Source of the DNA: Apoda limacodes
Lineage: Eukaryota; Arthropoda; Insecta; Lepidoptera; Limacodidae
Assembly: GCA_946406115.1 (NCBI GenBank)
Contig: OX291544.1
Location: 25,437,521-25,501,520 of the forward strand
DNA length: 64,000 nt
Direction of reading: 5' to 3'
The notes beneath the pieces are model-generated. The model had not been told where the DNA came from. It did not search any database and was given only the letters and a program-made list of their open reading frames with translations. Positions 20,664-32,763 of this stretch are shown here, piece by piece (the stretch's first letter is position 1; each line of letters opens with the position of its first letter). The translations under genes were made by a program, and so were the position numbers.

Positions 20664-22641
20664 CTTACCCGTGAAAAGAAAGTTTTAGTTTTATGATAAT
20701 TTTATTTATTTGAAATTAAATTAATATAATTAAATACCTTAATTTAGCTTATTTAAGTAACTTATCTATCCAATCTCGCCATTGTAAAACGGAGTAAGCT
20801 CGTAGGTTCCCGCTTGTCGTTCATGTTCACACCACGCTGAATTCGCTTATCTGCTCCTGTAATTCGAAAATAAAAGTGTGTATATATTGGATTCATAATA
20901 ATTAATAATATAAATTTTTGAATCTTAGTTTTTAAAAAAAAAAACAAAAAAAAAATTATGAAATTATAAATCAACAAATAAAATTACAAATATCAAGTTA
21001 GAAGTTAAGAAGCATTTTTAATTAATTGGACCCTTTATCCTTATCTCCAAACAGATATCATTAATTCTGCTTTTTTGTAATTATCAAATTAATTATGATA
21101 ATTTGACCAATCATATCTGTTGCCCTCTCCTCGAGATTTTTAAATAGAAAAACCGCAATCTATTTAAGATCTCTACACATGTCCAGTGACTATTTACTAC
21201 ATGACAGAAAAATAAAACACTCATAAAAATAAGGAAAACAAGAAATATAAATTGAGTGTTTGGGGTAAACTAATTTTAACTATTAGCAAGTTATGATGGG
21301 CCAATTAAAAGCCATAAACAACAGGGACACTGAAAGAGAGTTAGTTTAAGACACATTGAAATAAGTGAACATTAAAGTACATAAGTGGTTGAAATAGTAA
21401 GCTAAATTTATTGAACTTTTCTCATAAGAAAACCAATAGCCAAAATCAATTTTTCAGTGAGTTCGTGTTTAGTTCTCGCATTTTAGAACTTCACTGAAAT
21501 CAGGCATTACTTAGGTACAATAAAATACCTATTTATTTAATTAGTGTAAATTAGAATAAACATTTTTTTACGATATAATTATTTGACAAAATAGAATTAA
21601 AGTTCCAAACAAGTGAAAAGTTCAAATAGTAATTAATTATACTCAGCTCTTATGAATTTCAGCATTATAATCCTGAAGTATCTCCAGTTCCACAGGTACA
21701 TGATGTCTGCATAATTTTCTTAGACTCCCATCGGATAGACAAGGACGAGCACTAACGAAACATGACAAATAAAAATAAAATAATGAATAAAGATAACATA
21801 TCATTATAACATTTATAGCTGAAAGGAAAATTTAATTAAAAGTAAATAACAAAATTACTTCTTACAAACTGTAACTTATTCCTGTACACACTTTTCATCA
21901 TTCAAAATCTCATTAGAAATCTCGATACATAAAAGCATCTTTCCTTATACACAACATACATTGCCTTAAATTTTTGAAGTGAAAACTTCTTTAGCGGCGT
22001 TGTGCACTTTTTTTGGTATGGGTAAAAAATGATAAACTCGCGTCAGGTCACGTGTCCTAATCGTGGAAATTTGTAAGACGGAAACCATAATGCCACGCCT
22101 ATTATAATTTTTTTCTATTATATGTGTTTTTCTCGTGGGGGTGGCTTACCGCTTACATATTTCGATGGCTTAACGTCAAATCCCCCCCCCCTTTTTTTTT
22201 CTATGATTCTTTCGTGGTTAAGTAAGTAAGTAAGTAATTTACTTTTCTTTATGTATATGTGTATTTAATGGTCTGTCCGTCCGTTTGTCCGTAAAGAAAA
22301 TTGAAAACAAACATGTGTGTACATTTAATACTCGTATTTATCTATTTACACGTTTAGCTCCTGCCAGGGGCTTTGTCCGCGTAAACTTTTTTACAAATAA
22401 AAAACGTTATAATACGTAGATAGCTCTTCCATAATGAGATCGAGTCTCCTATTTGAAAGGTTTTGATTTATTTGTGTCACAATATGCGATGAAAATGACC
22501 GTATTTTGTGTATATTTTTAGTATTCGCGATTATGAGTAGTACAGGGAGGTTGGATATGGAATTTTAATTCTATGACAGATTGCGATGTCAAATATACTA
22601 CGTCAAATAAGTAAATAAACAAACATTATTATTTCTTCAAA
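20664..22641. other. Non-coding right part of duplication copy 1
   Basis: AT-rich DNA with a C10/T9 homopolymer pair at 22,182-22,200 and AAGTAAGTAAGTAAGTAA at 22,219-22,236. A possible Helitron end on the minus strand lies near 22,352-22,382 (CGCGGACAAAGCCCCTGGCA then GGAGCTAAA). An open frame at 20,762-20,977 (minus) has no domain. Confidence 0.45.
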
Positions 22642-23165
22642 AACCGGGTTACTCTTCAATGGATACGTGGTCATAGTGGGTCTCTAGGCAATGATGCGGC
22701 AGATCAGTTGGCAAAGAGAGGATCGGGCACTAAAATATTGGGACCCGAACCAATCATACCGATACCTTTTACACAACTCAAAACGTGGTTACGTGACAGA
22801 ACCTTACAACTACACAACAAACAGTGGGCAGAGCAAACGGACTGCAGACAAACCAAGAATGTTTTCACATCCTTGGACGCTAGTCTATCGCACAAGCTGT
22901 TACAATTAAGTAGGAAAATCTTACGCTTCATAGTTGGCATAATAACAGGTCACTGATCAAACACTTTTTCAATATCGGCGTTACCGACAGTCCTCCATGC
23001 AGGGGCTGGAAGCCGAGGAGACACCTTCTCACGTGGTTCTACACTGCAAAAGCGTGACCGACCAACGGACAAGGCTCCTTAAGAATCCACAAACCATGAG
23101 AGAGGCGCTGACTAACATCAGATGCTTCCTTGATTTCTGGACGGAGCTGGGATGGTATGAGTAAC
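22642..23165 (+). pseudogene. I/Ingi-type LINE end, duplicate copy
   Basis: Same LINE tail as at 15.1-15.8 kb but without its first 186 bases: it enters the RNase H domain at 'NRVTLQWIRGHSG' with no upstream part, so no start remains. Stop codon and frameshift are the same as in copy 1, showing that the decay preceded the duplication. Confidence 0.75.
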
Positions 23166-24079
23166 CAATGGAACTTCGTTCGTTCTGTAACTCCATTTGA
23201 TTCCGGGCAAAATGACAGAGTAGCCGGTGTTGTATACCTAGATCAACAAGATATGAGTGAAACATGTTATTTACATACTCAGTGCCGTTATCAGTCCTTA
23301 AGAACTTGATTTTGCACGAAATTTCCCTCTCCACCTAAGACTGAAATTCTATAGATTTATGCCTTACTTCTTGATAAAATAAACAAATATCATTCTTGCG
23401 AAGTCATCTACAAAAATAAGAAAAAGACCGCAAAGGTAAGAATGTATTAATTCTATTAAATTTTTACCTTTATTATAGCCTATTGTTTTAAAATGCTTCC
23501 TATTTTGTTTGCCTTCAACACCAGCTATATAGAGGATTTGATCAAAAACCGAAAAATCAATAGCTGTGGCATTTCCTCTTCGCACTGTTTCATCGCAATA
23601 CGACAGAGGTGTCCTAATCTCCGATGCCAAAGACTCTAATTAGTTAAGTTCTCACCGATCATAGCTCGTTCTACCTTAGTTACTGGACTACGATTTTTGC
23701 CAAAACTTTGACATTGTTATGCTCGTAAGTGAACAACCATTTTTATAAAAAAATCACGGTAATACCATCTTCTTTTAACTTGACATCGCCAAAGCCAACA
23801 GAGTATACCTTCTTGTTATCCTCTAACGTAAAATCGCTGGATTCTGACAAATTACGATAATTCTTAAGCCACTCCTTATTACAAGTCATGTGAACCAATG
23901 CTCTTAAGTCTGAGTACCAGTCTTGCTCAACGTCGATCTGCCGCCTAAAGTCGTCAAAAGACTCTTCTTGAATTTCCCTCTTTGGGCTTTATGTTTTTTT
24001 TTGATGAGAACATTCATGCTTGTGCTTAAAATTAAAGCAAATAATGTTTTGCAATTTCTTGCTCGTACTGCTAGCTAAA
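23166..24079 (-). pseudogene. Copia integrase relic, duplicate copy
   Basis: Same fragment as at 15.8-16.7 kb. It differs at 23,456 (changing Leu to Ile in 'NLLELIHS') and 24,009. The lost first catalytic Asp (Tyr here) and the damaged Gag knuckle are shared, so they are older than the duplication. Confidence 0.75.
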
Positions 24080-24478
24080 GCTAATTCTCTGGACGCACGC
24101 TTTTCACTTTCATTAATCAGTTTTGATTTTATCAACTCCGCCCCGACGTTATTTCAATACTTAAACTTTCCAATCCCATAAACAAAATTATTGTATTTTT
24201 AGTATATTTCATTTACTGGCATATTAAAACAATAGACTTAAACAATTTATATGTGGCAAATAGAATATAGAAATACTACATACCAGCCAGGAACGAATAT
24301 ACATCAGCAAATTTTTACAAGTTACACTAAGCCAAACTTTACTGAAGGAGATTCGTTTTCTAAACAGATTGGGTGGGGGAGAGGGGAACAACCTATATTT
24401 TAAGAGTTATTATACACATACAGCTAGATCTGCGTATAGGCTTATTAGTTCTACAGCATAGAATGATAAATCAACTTA

Positions 24479-24649
24479 CGAACAAAGCTACTGCCCGAAT
24501 AATATATTTCAGGTACTTCCATCGTGAGCGGTATTATACTATATGACACGCAGCTGATATCCAAACAATCTTTGTGCTGCAGAAGAGGGCTGTTCGAGCA
24601 ATTGACAATCTGTTCCATGGACACATTGTTTAATTGGACAATTAGATAG
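24479..24649 (+). pseudogene. LINE RT scrap, duplicate copy
   Basis: Identical in this stretch to the RT scrap at 17.1-17.3 kb; the same 'IFVLQKRAVRAID' peptide is readable. Confidence 0.6.
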
Positions 24650-25575
24650 ATTTATTATATAGATATGGATTAGATAAATTTAAGGAAATCAAGGTTCGAA
24701 CCGTACCATCTCAGTATATATTAGATAATTTAAGCCACTGCCACAGTTGTTGCAAAAATTAATGCTCTTGCCCGCTTAGAGAATATTTTAAACATTTTTT
24801 TTCCGTCTCTACTTTACAAATAAATAACTATTACAATATAATTTAAAATAAAATCTTCATTTATATTACTTCATCCAAACCTTAGGTCCTTAGGTTTAGG
24901 TAACGTAAACAAAATTCAGTTGTGACCTCAATGAGCTTAATAAAGTTTTACGACTGACCCTTCTCAAAAGATTTAAAAGTAAAAGTAACTTTTACAGTTA
25001 GTGATTATCATTATTTCTATAACTTACACGAAAGTGTAAGAGTTTACAATTTTATATATTTCAATACCTACGTAGGGGTTTATAACACTACTCGAATCTG
25101 TATTTAAATACTGTCAACTTAGTGATGCTGCATTAAAAATAAACGTGTAAAATTTGTTAATGATGAACTTTTATTTTATCCTAGACTTTAAAAATGCCTT
25201 TTTAACGTTGTCATCTAAAACACAAGAAATATACAAACATTTTTATAACAGGTACACAAAAATTTCGAATAATGTCAGAGGCTGAACGACAACGGCTGAA
25301 AGTTTTAATTAAATGCTGTGACAACTGTGAAACTTATTGCAATCGTTACTGCTTTTATTAACGTAGTTCTGACATAGTAAATTACAGTTATAATAGAAAG
25401 CGAGCTTAATAGCGCATACAAAAACACGTTCTGTATTTTTGATATACCTACTGTAAACAAAGGGGGACCCACCCCCCTTATAACGGAGCGTATACCAGGA
25501 AAAATAAACAAATTATGAAAAAAAACGTGTACGTATAATTAGGGTAAAATAATAGTGATTATTCATCCTACTAAT

Positions 25576-25792
25576 ATTATAAACGTGAAAGTTTGGATGT
25601 TTAAACGTGTACACATATAGGTTACGTCCTGGAATAGGACAAAGGCTACTTTTTGTCCCGAAAGTTCTCGCGGGAATAACTATAATCGAGCTTAAACGAA
25701 CTATAGCTACATCTATAGAAAACTTTAATAGTATAATTAAGGGGTTCCACCCTGATAAACGCAGGGCAGGCCGAGCCGCTGGCAAAATCTAA
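25576..25792 (+). mobile_element. Non-autonomous Helitron, duplicate copy
   Basis: Second copy of the 217-bp Helitron at 18.2 kb, with the same TCCTACTAATATT start and CTAA end. The A-run just upstream (25,518-25,527) carries two substitutions and the one-base indel between the duplicate units. Confidence 0.75.
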
Positions 25793-26656
25793 TTATTAAT
25801 AAAAAGTCACTTCCAACCACAAATTATATAATAGTATAGCTTCCAACTCAGCCAAGTACCTATCTATGTATCAAACAAAAAATATATACATTTTATATTA
25901 TTTAACTTATAAAACTAGTTTAGTTTATTAATTAAATATATAATAAAGTTTTTTCGACGTTCTTCATTCCAAAACTCCTTTACTTATCCTCGTTCGAAAA
26001 CAGTAGGTTTTTTTAAGCTCTTCTTTACTATGCAAATTTTTACTCGTTATCTTCAACGCTTAAGTTATTGTTAATAGGTACGTAATAGTACATTACTGAT
26101 GAGGCCGCGAAATTAAGCTTTGGCTAGATAAATAGTGTTTGACGGCCGTGCGTAGGTTAGGCCGTCAAAAATACACATCCAGCAATTGGTTCACGGCCGA
26201 GACTTGCATAGAGCTTTACTCAAAAACGCAGTAAATAGAAAACAGACATATAATAGAATAGTGGTTTAAAAGTAGAAATGTTAAAAATTAAAAATGCCGA
26301 AGATTATTTTATATTTAATGGTATGTTATTCATATTTGGGAAATTATTAAAAGAAAATTAAATTACAGATTCAAATTGAAAATGTAAAATAAGATGAAAA
26401 CCTTATGAGTACCCGCGTTACTGCCTTTATTTCTTTTTAATCCATCGCCCGCAGCGTTTCTGGCAGCGGGATCGAACAACATTAGCCACTTCGATATTTC
26501 AAAAAAAGAAATAAATCTTGTAGGTACAATTTGTGCGCGAGTCGTGCTTTATAACATGCCATGCAAAGCCCTACGTATATAAAATTACTGTAGCCTTATC
26601 TGTCCTGAAAAGTGTTTTTTTTTTATCAGCAATCCAGCATCTATGTCCTTCCCGTA

Positions 26657-26817
26657 TAGGGTTGCCAGGTCTTAAAACTGAAAAGCCGGACAGACCAGTC
26701 AGTTTATAAAATTTTAATCCTAACAAGAGCCTGACACCGGACACCGCCTAATTTGGCCGGACACGCAACCAAAAAGCCTGACTGTGTCCGACTTTACCCG
26801 GACGCCTGGCAACCCTA
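26657..26817. mobile_element. hAT-like MITE, duplicate copy
   Basis: Second copy of the 161-bp hAT-like MITE at 19.3 kb, with the same inverted ends and the same imperfect octamer flanks, as expected if it was carried along in the duplication. Confidence 0.8.
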
Positions 26818-26833
26818 TTCCCATATCCTTTTT

Positions 26834-27264
26834 AGGGTTCCGTCTCTCAAAAGGAAAAATAGGATCACTTCGTTGTCCGTCCGTCTGTCCGTCAGTCAAG
26901 ACCCTTTTTCTCAGGAACGCGAAGAGGCATCAAGGTAAAATTTATATCAAATACTCAGGTCTATTGTCCCTTGGAGCTGTGAAAAAATCAAACTTCTAAG
27001 CCAACGCAATTCAAAGATACAGCCGTTTACGCCGCAAATTTTTGAAACTCGCAAGGGAATCAAAACCTACAGGGTACTTCCCCTGGACTGAGAAACTTGA
27101 AATTTGGTACGAAGCAACGTCTTATAGTACAGATAAAGGAAAAAATTGCAAAAACCGTAAATTTTTAGTTAAAAATATTTTTAATAATATACAACAACAT
27201 ATAATAAGTTTGCACGGAACCCTCGGTGAGCGAGTCAGACTCGCACTTAGCCGGTTTTTTTTTT
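26834..27264 (+). repeat. AGGGTTCCGT...CCGGTTTTTT element, duplicate copy
   Basis: Second copy of the element at 19.5-19.9 kb. The A-to-G change at 27,086 turns a TGA into TGG and lets a 74-codon open frame (27,042-27,266) appear here but not in copy 1. This is an accident in a non-coding repeat, not evidence for a gene. Confidence 0.7.
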
Positions 27265-27825
27265 AATGTTATTCGATCTTTTCATAGCGATTTCGAGTAA
27301 AATATATAAATACCCAAGTCAAGTTGCTCAATTATAAAGTAAAACATCAACGCAAAAACAGACGACACGCATTTATTAATGAAAAGCTATCTCGGTAATA
27401 ATTTCTCTCGAAGCTGCTCTCATGCTTGAGCTGAAGTTTCAATGCGCATCTTACTGCACCCGTCAAGTAGAAGTTCAAAACTATTAAGTTAGTGCAAACG
27501 TGGCGCGCGCTCACCCAGGCTCAGAATAATTCGACAGGATCAGCGATTCAAAAATTATTAGAAAACTTTAAGTTAAGTTATGGAAATACCGTTTTCAACT
27601 ACTTGTAATGTAAAATTATTCTTTTAATAACTATTATTAATATTACTAATTTTTGTTAAGAGGGCGCAGGTATATATGCAAGAAACCTTTTTCAACAGGG
27701 TATTTTCTCAAATCTATTAAGGCCAGATTATCCAAGCGTATTAGGTATCACTGCCTGCCTCCGCGTATTCAGACGCGATGCGCAAGAGCCGCATTTATAT
27801 AAACATAATGTAATTTGACTGAATG

Positions 27826-28001
27826 GTTTTTATTAGAGTAATAGAACCCAAAACAATTTTCTTAAGAATTTTTGTTTCTTTGTCTGTTTGTTCGCGTATC
27901 TCAAAAAAACTACTGCATGAAATGCGATCAGTTTTCAAAGTTGTTTTGCTGTAGGACTAACTTAAGATCTGGGAACATGTTTCATCTTGATACTGTAAAA
28001 T
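27826..28001 (+). mobile_element. Helitron body fragment, duplicate copy
   Basis: Second copy of the segment at 20.5 kb and therefore the third relative of the minus-strand piece at 32.6-32.8 kb. Confidence 0.65.
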
Positions 28002-31000
28002 CTTACCCGTGAAAAGAAAGTTTTAGTTTTATGATAATTTTATTTATTTGAAATTAAATTAATATAATTAAATACCTTAATTTAGCTTATTTAAGTAACT
28101 TATCTATCCAATCTCGCCATTGTAAAACGGAGTAAGCTCGTAGGTTCCCGCTTGTCGTTCATGTTCACACCACGCTGAATTCGCTTATCTGCTCCTGTAA
28201 TTCGAAAATAAAAGTGTGTATATATTGGATTCATAATAATTAATAATATAAATTTTTGAATCTTAGTTTTTAAAAAAAAAAACAAAAAAAAAATTATGAA
28301 ATTATAAATCAACAAATAAAATTACAAATATCAAGTTAGAAGTTAAGAAGCATTTTTAATTAATTGGACCCTTTATCCTTATCTCCAAACAGATATCATT
28401 AATTCTGCTTTTTTGTAATTATCAAATTAATTATGATAATTTGACCAATCATATCTGTTGCCCTCTCCTCGAGATTTTTAAATAGAAAAACCGCAATCTA
28501 TTTAAGATCTCTACACATGTCCAGTGACTATTTACTACATGACAGAAAAATAAAACACTCATAAAAATAAGGAAAACAAGAAATATAAATTGAGTGTTTG
28601 GGGTAAACTAATTTTAACTATTAGCAAGTTATGATGGGCCAATTAAAAGCCATAAACAACAGGGACACTGAAAGAGAGTTAGTTTAAGACACATTGAAAT
28701 AAGTGAACATTAAAGTACATAAGTGGTTGAAATAGTAAGCTAAATTTATTGAACTTTTCTCATAAGAAAACCAATAGCCAAAATCAATTTTTCAGTGAGT
28801 TCGTGTTTAGTTCTCGCATTTTAGAACTTCACTGAAATCAGGCATTACTTAGGTACAATAAAATACCTATTTATTTAATTAGTGTAAATTAGAATAAACA
28901 TTTTTTTACGATATAATTATTTGACAAAATAGAATTAAAGTTCCAAACAAGTGAAAAGTTCAAATAGTAATTAATTATACTCAGCTCTTATGAATTTCAG
29001 CATTATAATCCTGAAGTATCTCCAGTTCCACAGGTACATGATGTCTGCATAATTTTCTTAGACTCCCATCGGATAGACAAGGACAAGCACTAACGAAACA
29101 TGACAAATAAAAATAAAATAATGAATAAAGATAACATATCATTATAACATTTATAGCTGAAAGGAAAATTTAATTAAAAGTAAATAACAAAATTACTTCT
29201 TACAAACTGTAACTTATTCCTGTACACACTTTTCATCATTCAAAATCTCATTAGAAATCTCGATACATAAAAGCATCTTTCCTTATACACAACATACATT
29301 GCCTTAAATTTTTGAAGTGAAAACTTCTTTAGCGGCGTTGTGCACTTTTTTTGGTATGGGTAAAAAATGATAAACTCGCGTCAGGTCACGTGTCCTAATC
29401 GTGGAAATTTGTAAGACGGAAACCATAATGCCACGCCTATTATAATTTTTTTCTATTATATGTGTTTTTCTCGTGGGGGTGGCTTACCGCTTACATATTT
29501 CGATGGCTTAACGTCAAATCCCCCCCCCCTTTTTTTTTCTATGATTCTTTCGTGGTTAAGTAAGTAAGTAAGTAATTTACTTTTCTTTATGTATATGTGT
29601 ATTTAATGGTCTGTCCGTCCGTTTGTCCGTACAGAAAATTGAAAACAAACATGTGTGTACATTTAATACTCGTATTTATCTATTTACACGTTTAGCTCCT
29701 GCCAGGGGCTTTGTCCGCGTAAACTTTTTTACAAATAAAAAACGTTATAATACGTAGATAGCTCTTCCATAATGAGATCGAGTCTCCTATTTGAAAGGTT
29801 TTGATTTATTTGTGTCACAATATGCGATGAAAATGACCGTATTTTGTGTATATTTTTAGTATTCGCGATTATGAGTAGTACAGGGAGGTTGGATATGGAA
29901 TTTTAATTCTATGACAGATTGCGATGTCAAATATACTACGTCAAAAAAGTAAATAAACAAACATTATTATTTCTTCAAAATGTCAAAGACATGTCTTGTG
30001 ACATATTTGAGTGTTAAGCGCGAATCGTGTGTAAAGGTTTTCACTTCTGCCGGCACTCCCGGAGTGCAACTCGTTTTTTTTTTTGATTATCTGTGATTTA
30101 CAATGTATATATGTAGTATAAAATATATTATGTATATAAAATTTGAATTCACATTTCTCGTATTTTGAGATCTTACTTTTGAAAACTTTAGAACTTCCTT
30201 TCGAAGTTCATAGTTTTGTAACCTTTCGAGTAAGTGTTGTAATATTTAAATGTATGTAAGTATAGGATTCCCAGAATCATTTGTTTTATTTACGTGTGCG
30301 AATAGTCCTCCAGATATTACATATTGACACGTAGCGTAAATAGATTTGTGTACATAGGTGTTGTGTACTTGATTTTCAAAAAACAAAATTTTGATTAAAA
30401 TTAAAATTCAGAAAACTCAATTATTCCATGTTAAAAGCATAGGACAAGGAACTTTGTATAAAATACATATACATAATGTTCTATGTGTTATATTCTAGGG
30501 AAGACCAAAATAGTCACTCGTTCTTTTATCTCATGAAATACCATGAAAAGGTGTTCAATAGGTATTTTTACAAATACATAATTCTTCATGTAACGTGAAC
30601 TTTGTCGTTTGTTGTTTTGTGATTAGTAATTTGAACTGTTGACAAAAGGCTTTTACTTGAAGATTTTATAAATATAAATAGTAGGTAGAATGTCGTCGAA
30701 TTTGTATAATCATTAGGTCCCAGACCTATTTAATAGTAGAGTACAGTAGATAGAGTAAATTAGCCTTTAGTTCATTGAATCACAATAAATTTTCACTGCG
30801 TTGGGTTTGAAAAACATGAAGTAAGAGTTCTCTATGTCAAAATTTATATTTATAGAAAGATTTAAATAAGAGTGACTAAGATTTTGTCTTGCTTTAGTGT
30901 CATACTTCTAAAAAATATCTCATACATCGACTCCCTTTGTTATACATATTACACACCTTTTGTCGTCAATAAAACATACATTCACCTTTAAAACATACAT

Positions 31001-31810
31001 CTCATTCAACTGTCATAACAACAAAAAATAAATTAACCGAAATCTGAATAAAACCTGTCAAAGACATAATTTAATAAAAAAAAGGAATATTATAAAAAAT
31101 AAATAATCTGATACTACTTTACCGAACTGTTTTGTAGAACACAAACCACTAATAAAAAAATTAAAAAAAAAAAATATTCAAATATTGTATAGTTTAATAT
31201 AGTTGTATATCAGTACACTCTATGATTGACTCCTTTGTATAAATTCAATTATCACGATCAATCGCCAACACTCCTGCTAGGTGACTGTATTGTATAAAAA
31301 AAAATGGAACTCCACGACTGTATTCTAGAGAACTCTCTCGCAGACTGTCGCAACTTCGTTCCCGCAAGCGCTTCCTGGATCTTTTATACCAGCTATCGGC
31401 TCTGGGGCCCTTTTTTATGCATTCACGCGGTTCATAGATCTAATAAAACTGGTTATTCAACAACCCAATCTGAATCCTTTGTTCATATCCCAATATTGAC
31501 AAACTGAGACTACATTCTATTTCTATATCACTCAAAGATAAAAACAAAACACAGTCTGAGTACTTGATTTTCTATAGTTAAAGTTACCAAATTTTATTTG
31601 ACCCTTTTTAAAGATTAAGTAATTTTCTCACAGTGTTTAAAGTTGTTAAACACTCGATATTTCTGTCATCAACAAAGACGAACTTGACTTGTTAAATGAA
31701 AGCACCTATTGACTTGAGGAAATAATTTAAGTTTCTAAGAATTGAGCAAAGTTTCAGTTCTCTATATTTACTTGCATGTTTATTTTTAAAGTAGTATAAA
31801 ACGATATGTT
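28002..31810. other. AT-rich intergenic DNA
   Basis: To 29,980 this is the non-coding right part of duplication copy 2; from 29,981 it is unique sequence. 29,981-30,075 contains CCGGCACTCCCGGAGTGCAA, a short palindromic block. A 67-codon open frame at 31,304-31,507 follows an A-run and a GC-richer patch but has no recognisable domain. I see no gene. Confidence 0.45.
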
Positions 31811-31896
31811 ACAATACGCGCCACCCAGAAGCTATGTTATCAATCCCACGTTGATTATCAAATTTAGCGGGAGTGGAGCTGTGTGCAATAGCTAGT
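31811..31896 (+). mobile_element. Helitron 3' end
   Basis: ACGCGCCACCCAGAAGCTAT through AGCGGGAGTGGAGCTGTGTG leads to CAATAGCTAG with CTAG at 31,893-31,896 and T next. It is the same terminal segment as the minus-strand copy at 32,516-32,590, which lies in the opposite orientation. The upstream part of the element is missing. Confidence 0.65.
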
Positions 31897-32324
31897 AGTA
31901 GTAGTAATAGTAATAAATAAAAAAAGGCACAACACTTACAAAAGCTAAAGACCTTCTTTTTAAGCCAATTAATTTTATGAAATAAGTGAAAAACATAATT
32001 TGTTACATAGGTACTCAAAAAAGTAACCATAGACGTATTTTCTGGCAAATCTAATAATTTAAATGTGAACGGCATACTTCTTTTGTTCGAGTAAGTCTAC
32101 TTTAAAATAAAAATGTATTCGTCTCTAGATTGAACTACACTAAAGACACAAATTGTATATTATACATTTTTCTCGTAATACGCTTTCCTGTCACGATTTT
32201 TTTCAACCTATTGGGTGTGTTCGTTTTGGAATAAAACGTAATCATTGTTAACGTTTATTTAAGCACATGCGCTTTGGTGTCAAAAATATCAAAATGTTTA
32301 CTCACTTATTTTTACTTTTAGGTT

Positions 32325-32471
32325 CACTCTTAGAAGGAATAGCCGCTTTTGAGAACAATCATTATGGGAACATTGCGTGTGTAGCAGTAAACAAATGAGC
32401 TAATTTGCATCAAAATCACGCAATGTTCACATAATGCTTGTTCTCAAAAGCGGCTATTCCTTCTAAGAGTG
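32325..32471. mobile_element. Foldback/MITE hairpin, 55-bp arms
   Basis: The left arm 32,325-32,379 (CACTCTTAGAAGGAATAGCC...) and right arm 32,417-32,471 are reverse complements at 53 of 55 positions and enclose a 37-base loop. The structure sits between two direct copies of GTGTTCGTTTTGG(A/G)ATAAAA (starting at about 32,218 and 32,472). A transcript would fold into a near-perfect hairpin. It has no coding capacity and the superfamily is unknown. Confidence 0.85.
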
Positions 32472-32515
32472 TGTTCGTTTTGGGATAAAACGTTCCCACG
32501 TTTGATATTTTTCAC

Positions 32516-32763
32516 ACTCGCAGCTCCACTCCCGCTTAATTTGATAATCAACGTGGGATTGATAACATAGCTTCTGGGTGACGCGTATCAAGATGAAACA
32601 TGTTCCCAGATCTTAAGTTAGTCCTTCAGCAAAACAACTTTGAAAACTGATCCCATTTCATGCAGTAGTTTTTTTGAGATACGCGAACAAACAGACAAAG
32701 AAACAAAAATTCTTAAGAAAATTGTTTTGGGTTCTATTGCTCTTATAAAGACCATTCAGTTAT
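32516..32763 (-). mobile_element. Non-autonomous Helitron part
   Basis: On the minus strand the piece runs from ACTGAATGGTC (32,763) through the TTTGTTCGCGTATCTC core to GATACGCGTCACCCAGAAGC and the GGGAGTGGAGCTGCGAGTGT end region (32,516). Its first 175 bases equal the fragments at 20.5 and 27.8 kb, and its last 75 equal 31,811-31,884. The final CTAG has been lost. It shows that those separate fragments come from one Helitron family. Confidence 0.65.

Larger units (their letters stand above)
15303..22641 (+). repeat. 7.34-kb tandem duplication, copy 1
   Basis: 15,303-22,641 is repeated immediately at 22,642-29,980. The offset is 7,339 up to an A-run at 18,178-18,187 and 7,338 after it, because copy 2 lacks one base there. 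I count nine substitutions between the copies (copy-1 positions 16,117; 16,670; 17,009; 18,178; 18,188; 19,748; 21,747; 22,294; 22,608), about 99.9% identity. The junction at 22,639-22,643 has a single-base overlap (a run of A) between the segment's right end (CTTCAAAA) and left end (AACCGGG), so there is no long homology at the breakpoint. Contents are listed as separate features. Confidence 0.95.
22642..29980 (+). repeat. 7.34-kb tandem duplication, copy 2
   Basis: Second unit of the direct tandem repeat. It starts inside the RNase H coding region (ACCGGGTTACTCTTCAATGG) and ends at CTTCAAAA, after which unique sequence (TGTCAAAGACATG) begins at 29,981. Differences from copy 1 are single-base. 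It could be a true recent duplication or two haplotypes joined in assembly; the sequence alone cannot decide. Confidence 0.95.

Noticed and set aside
27042..27266. 74-codon open frame present only in duplication copy 2
   Set aside because: Caused by a single substitution in a non-coding repeat; the repeat occurs in many places without the frame.
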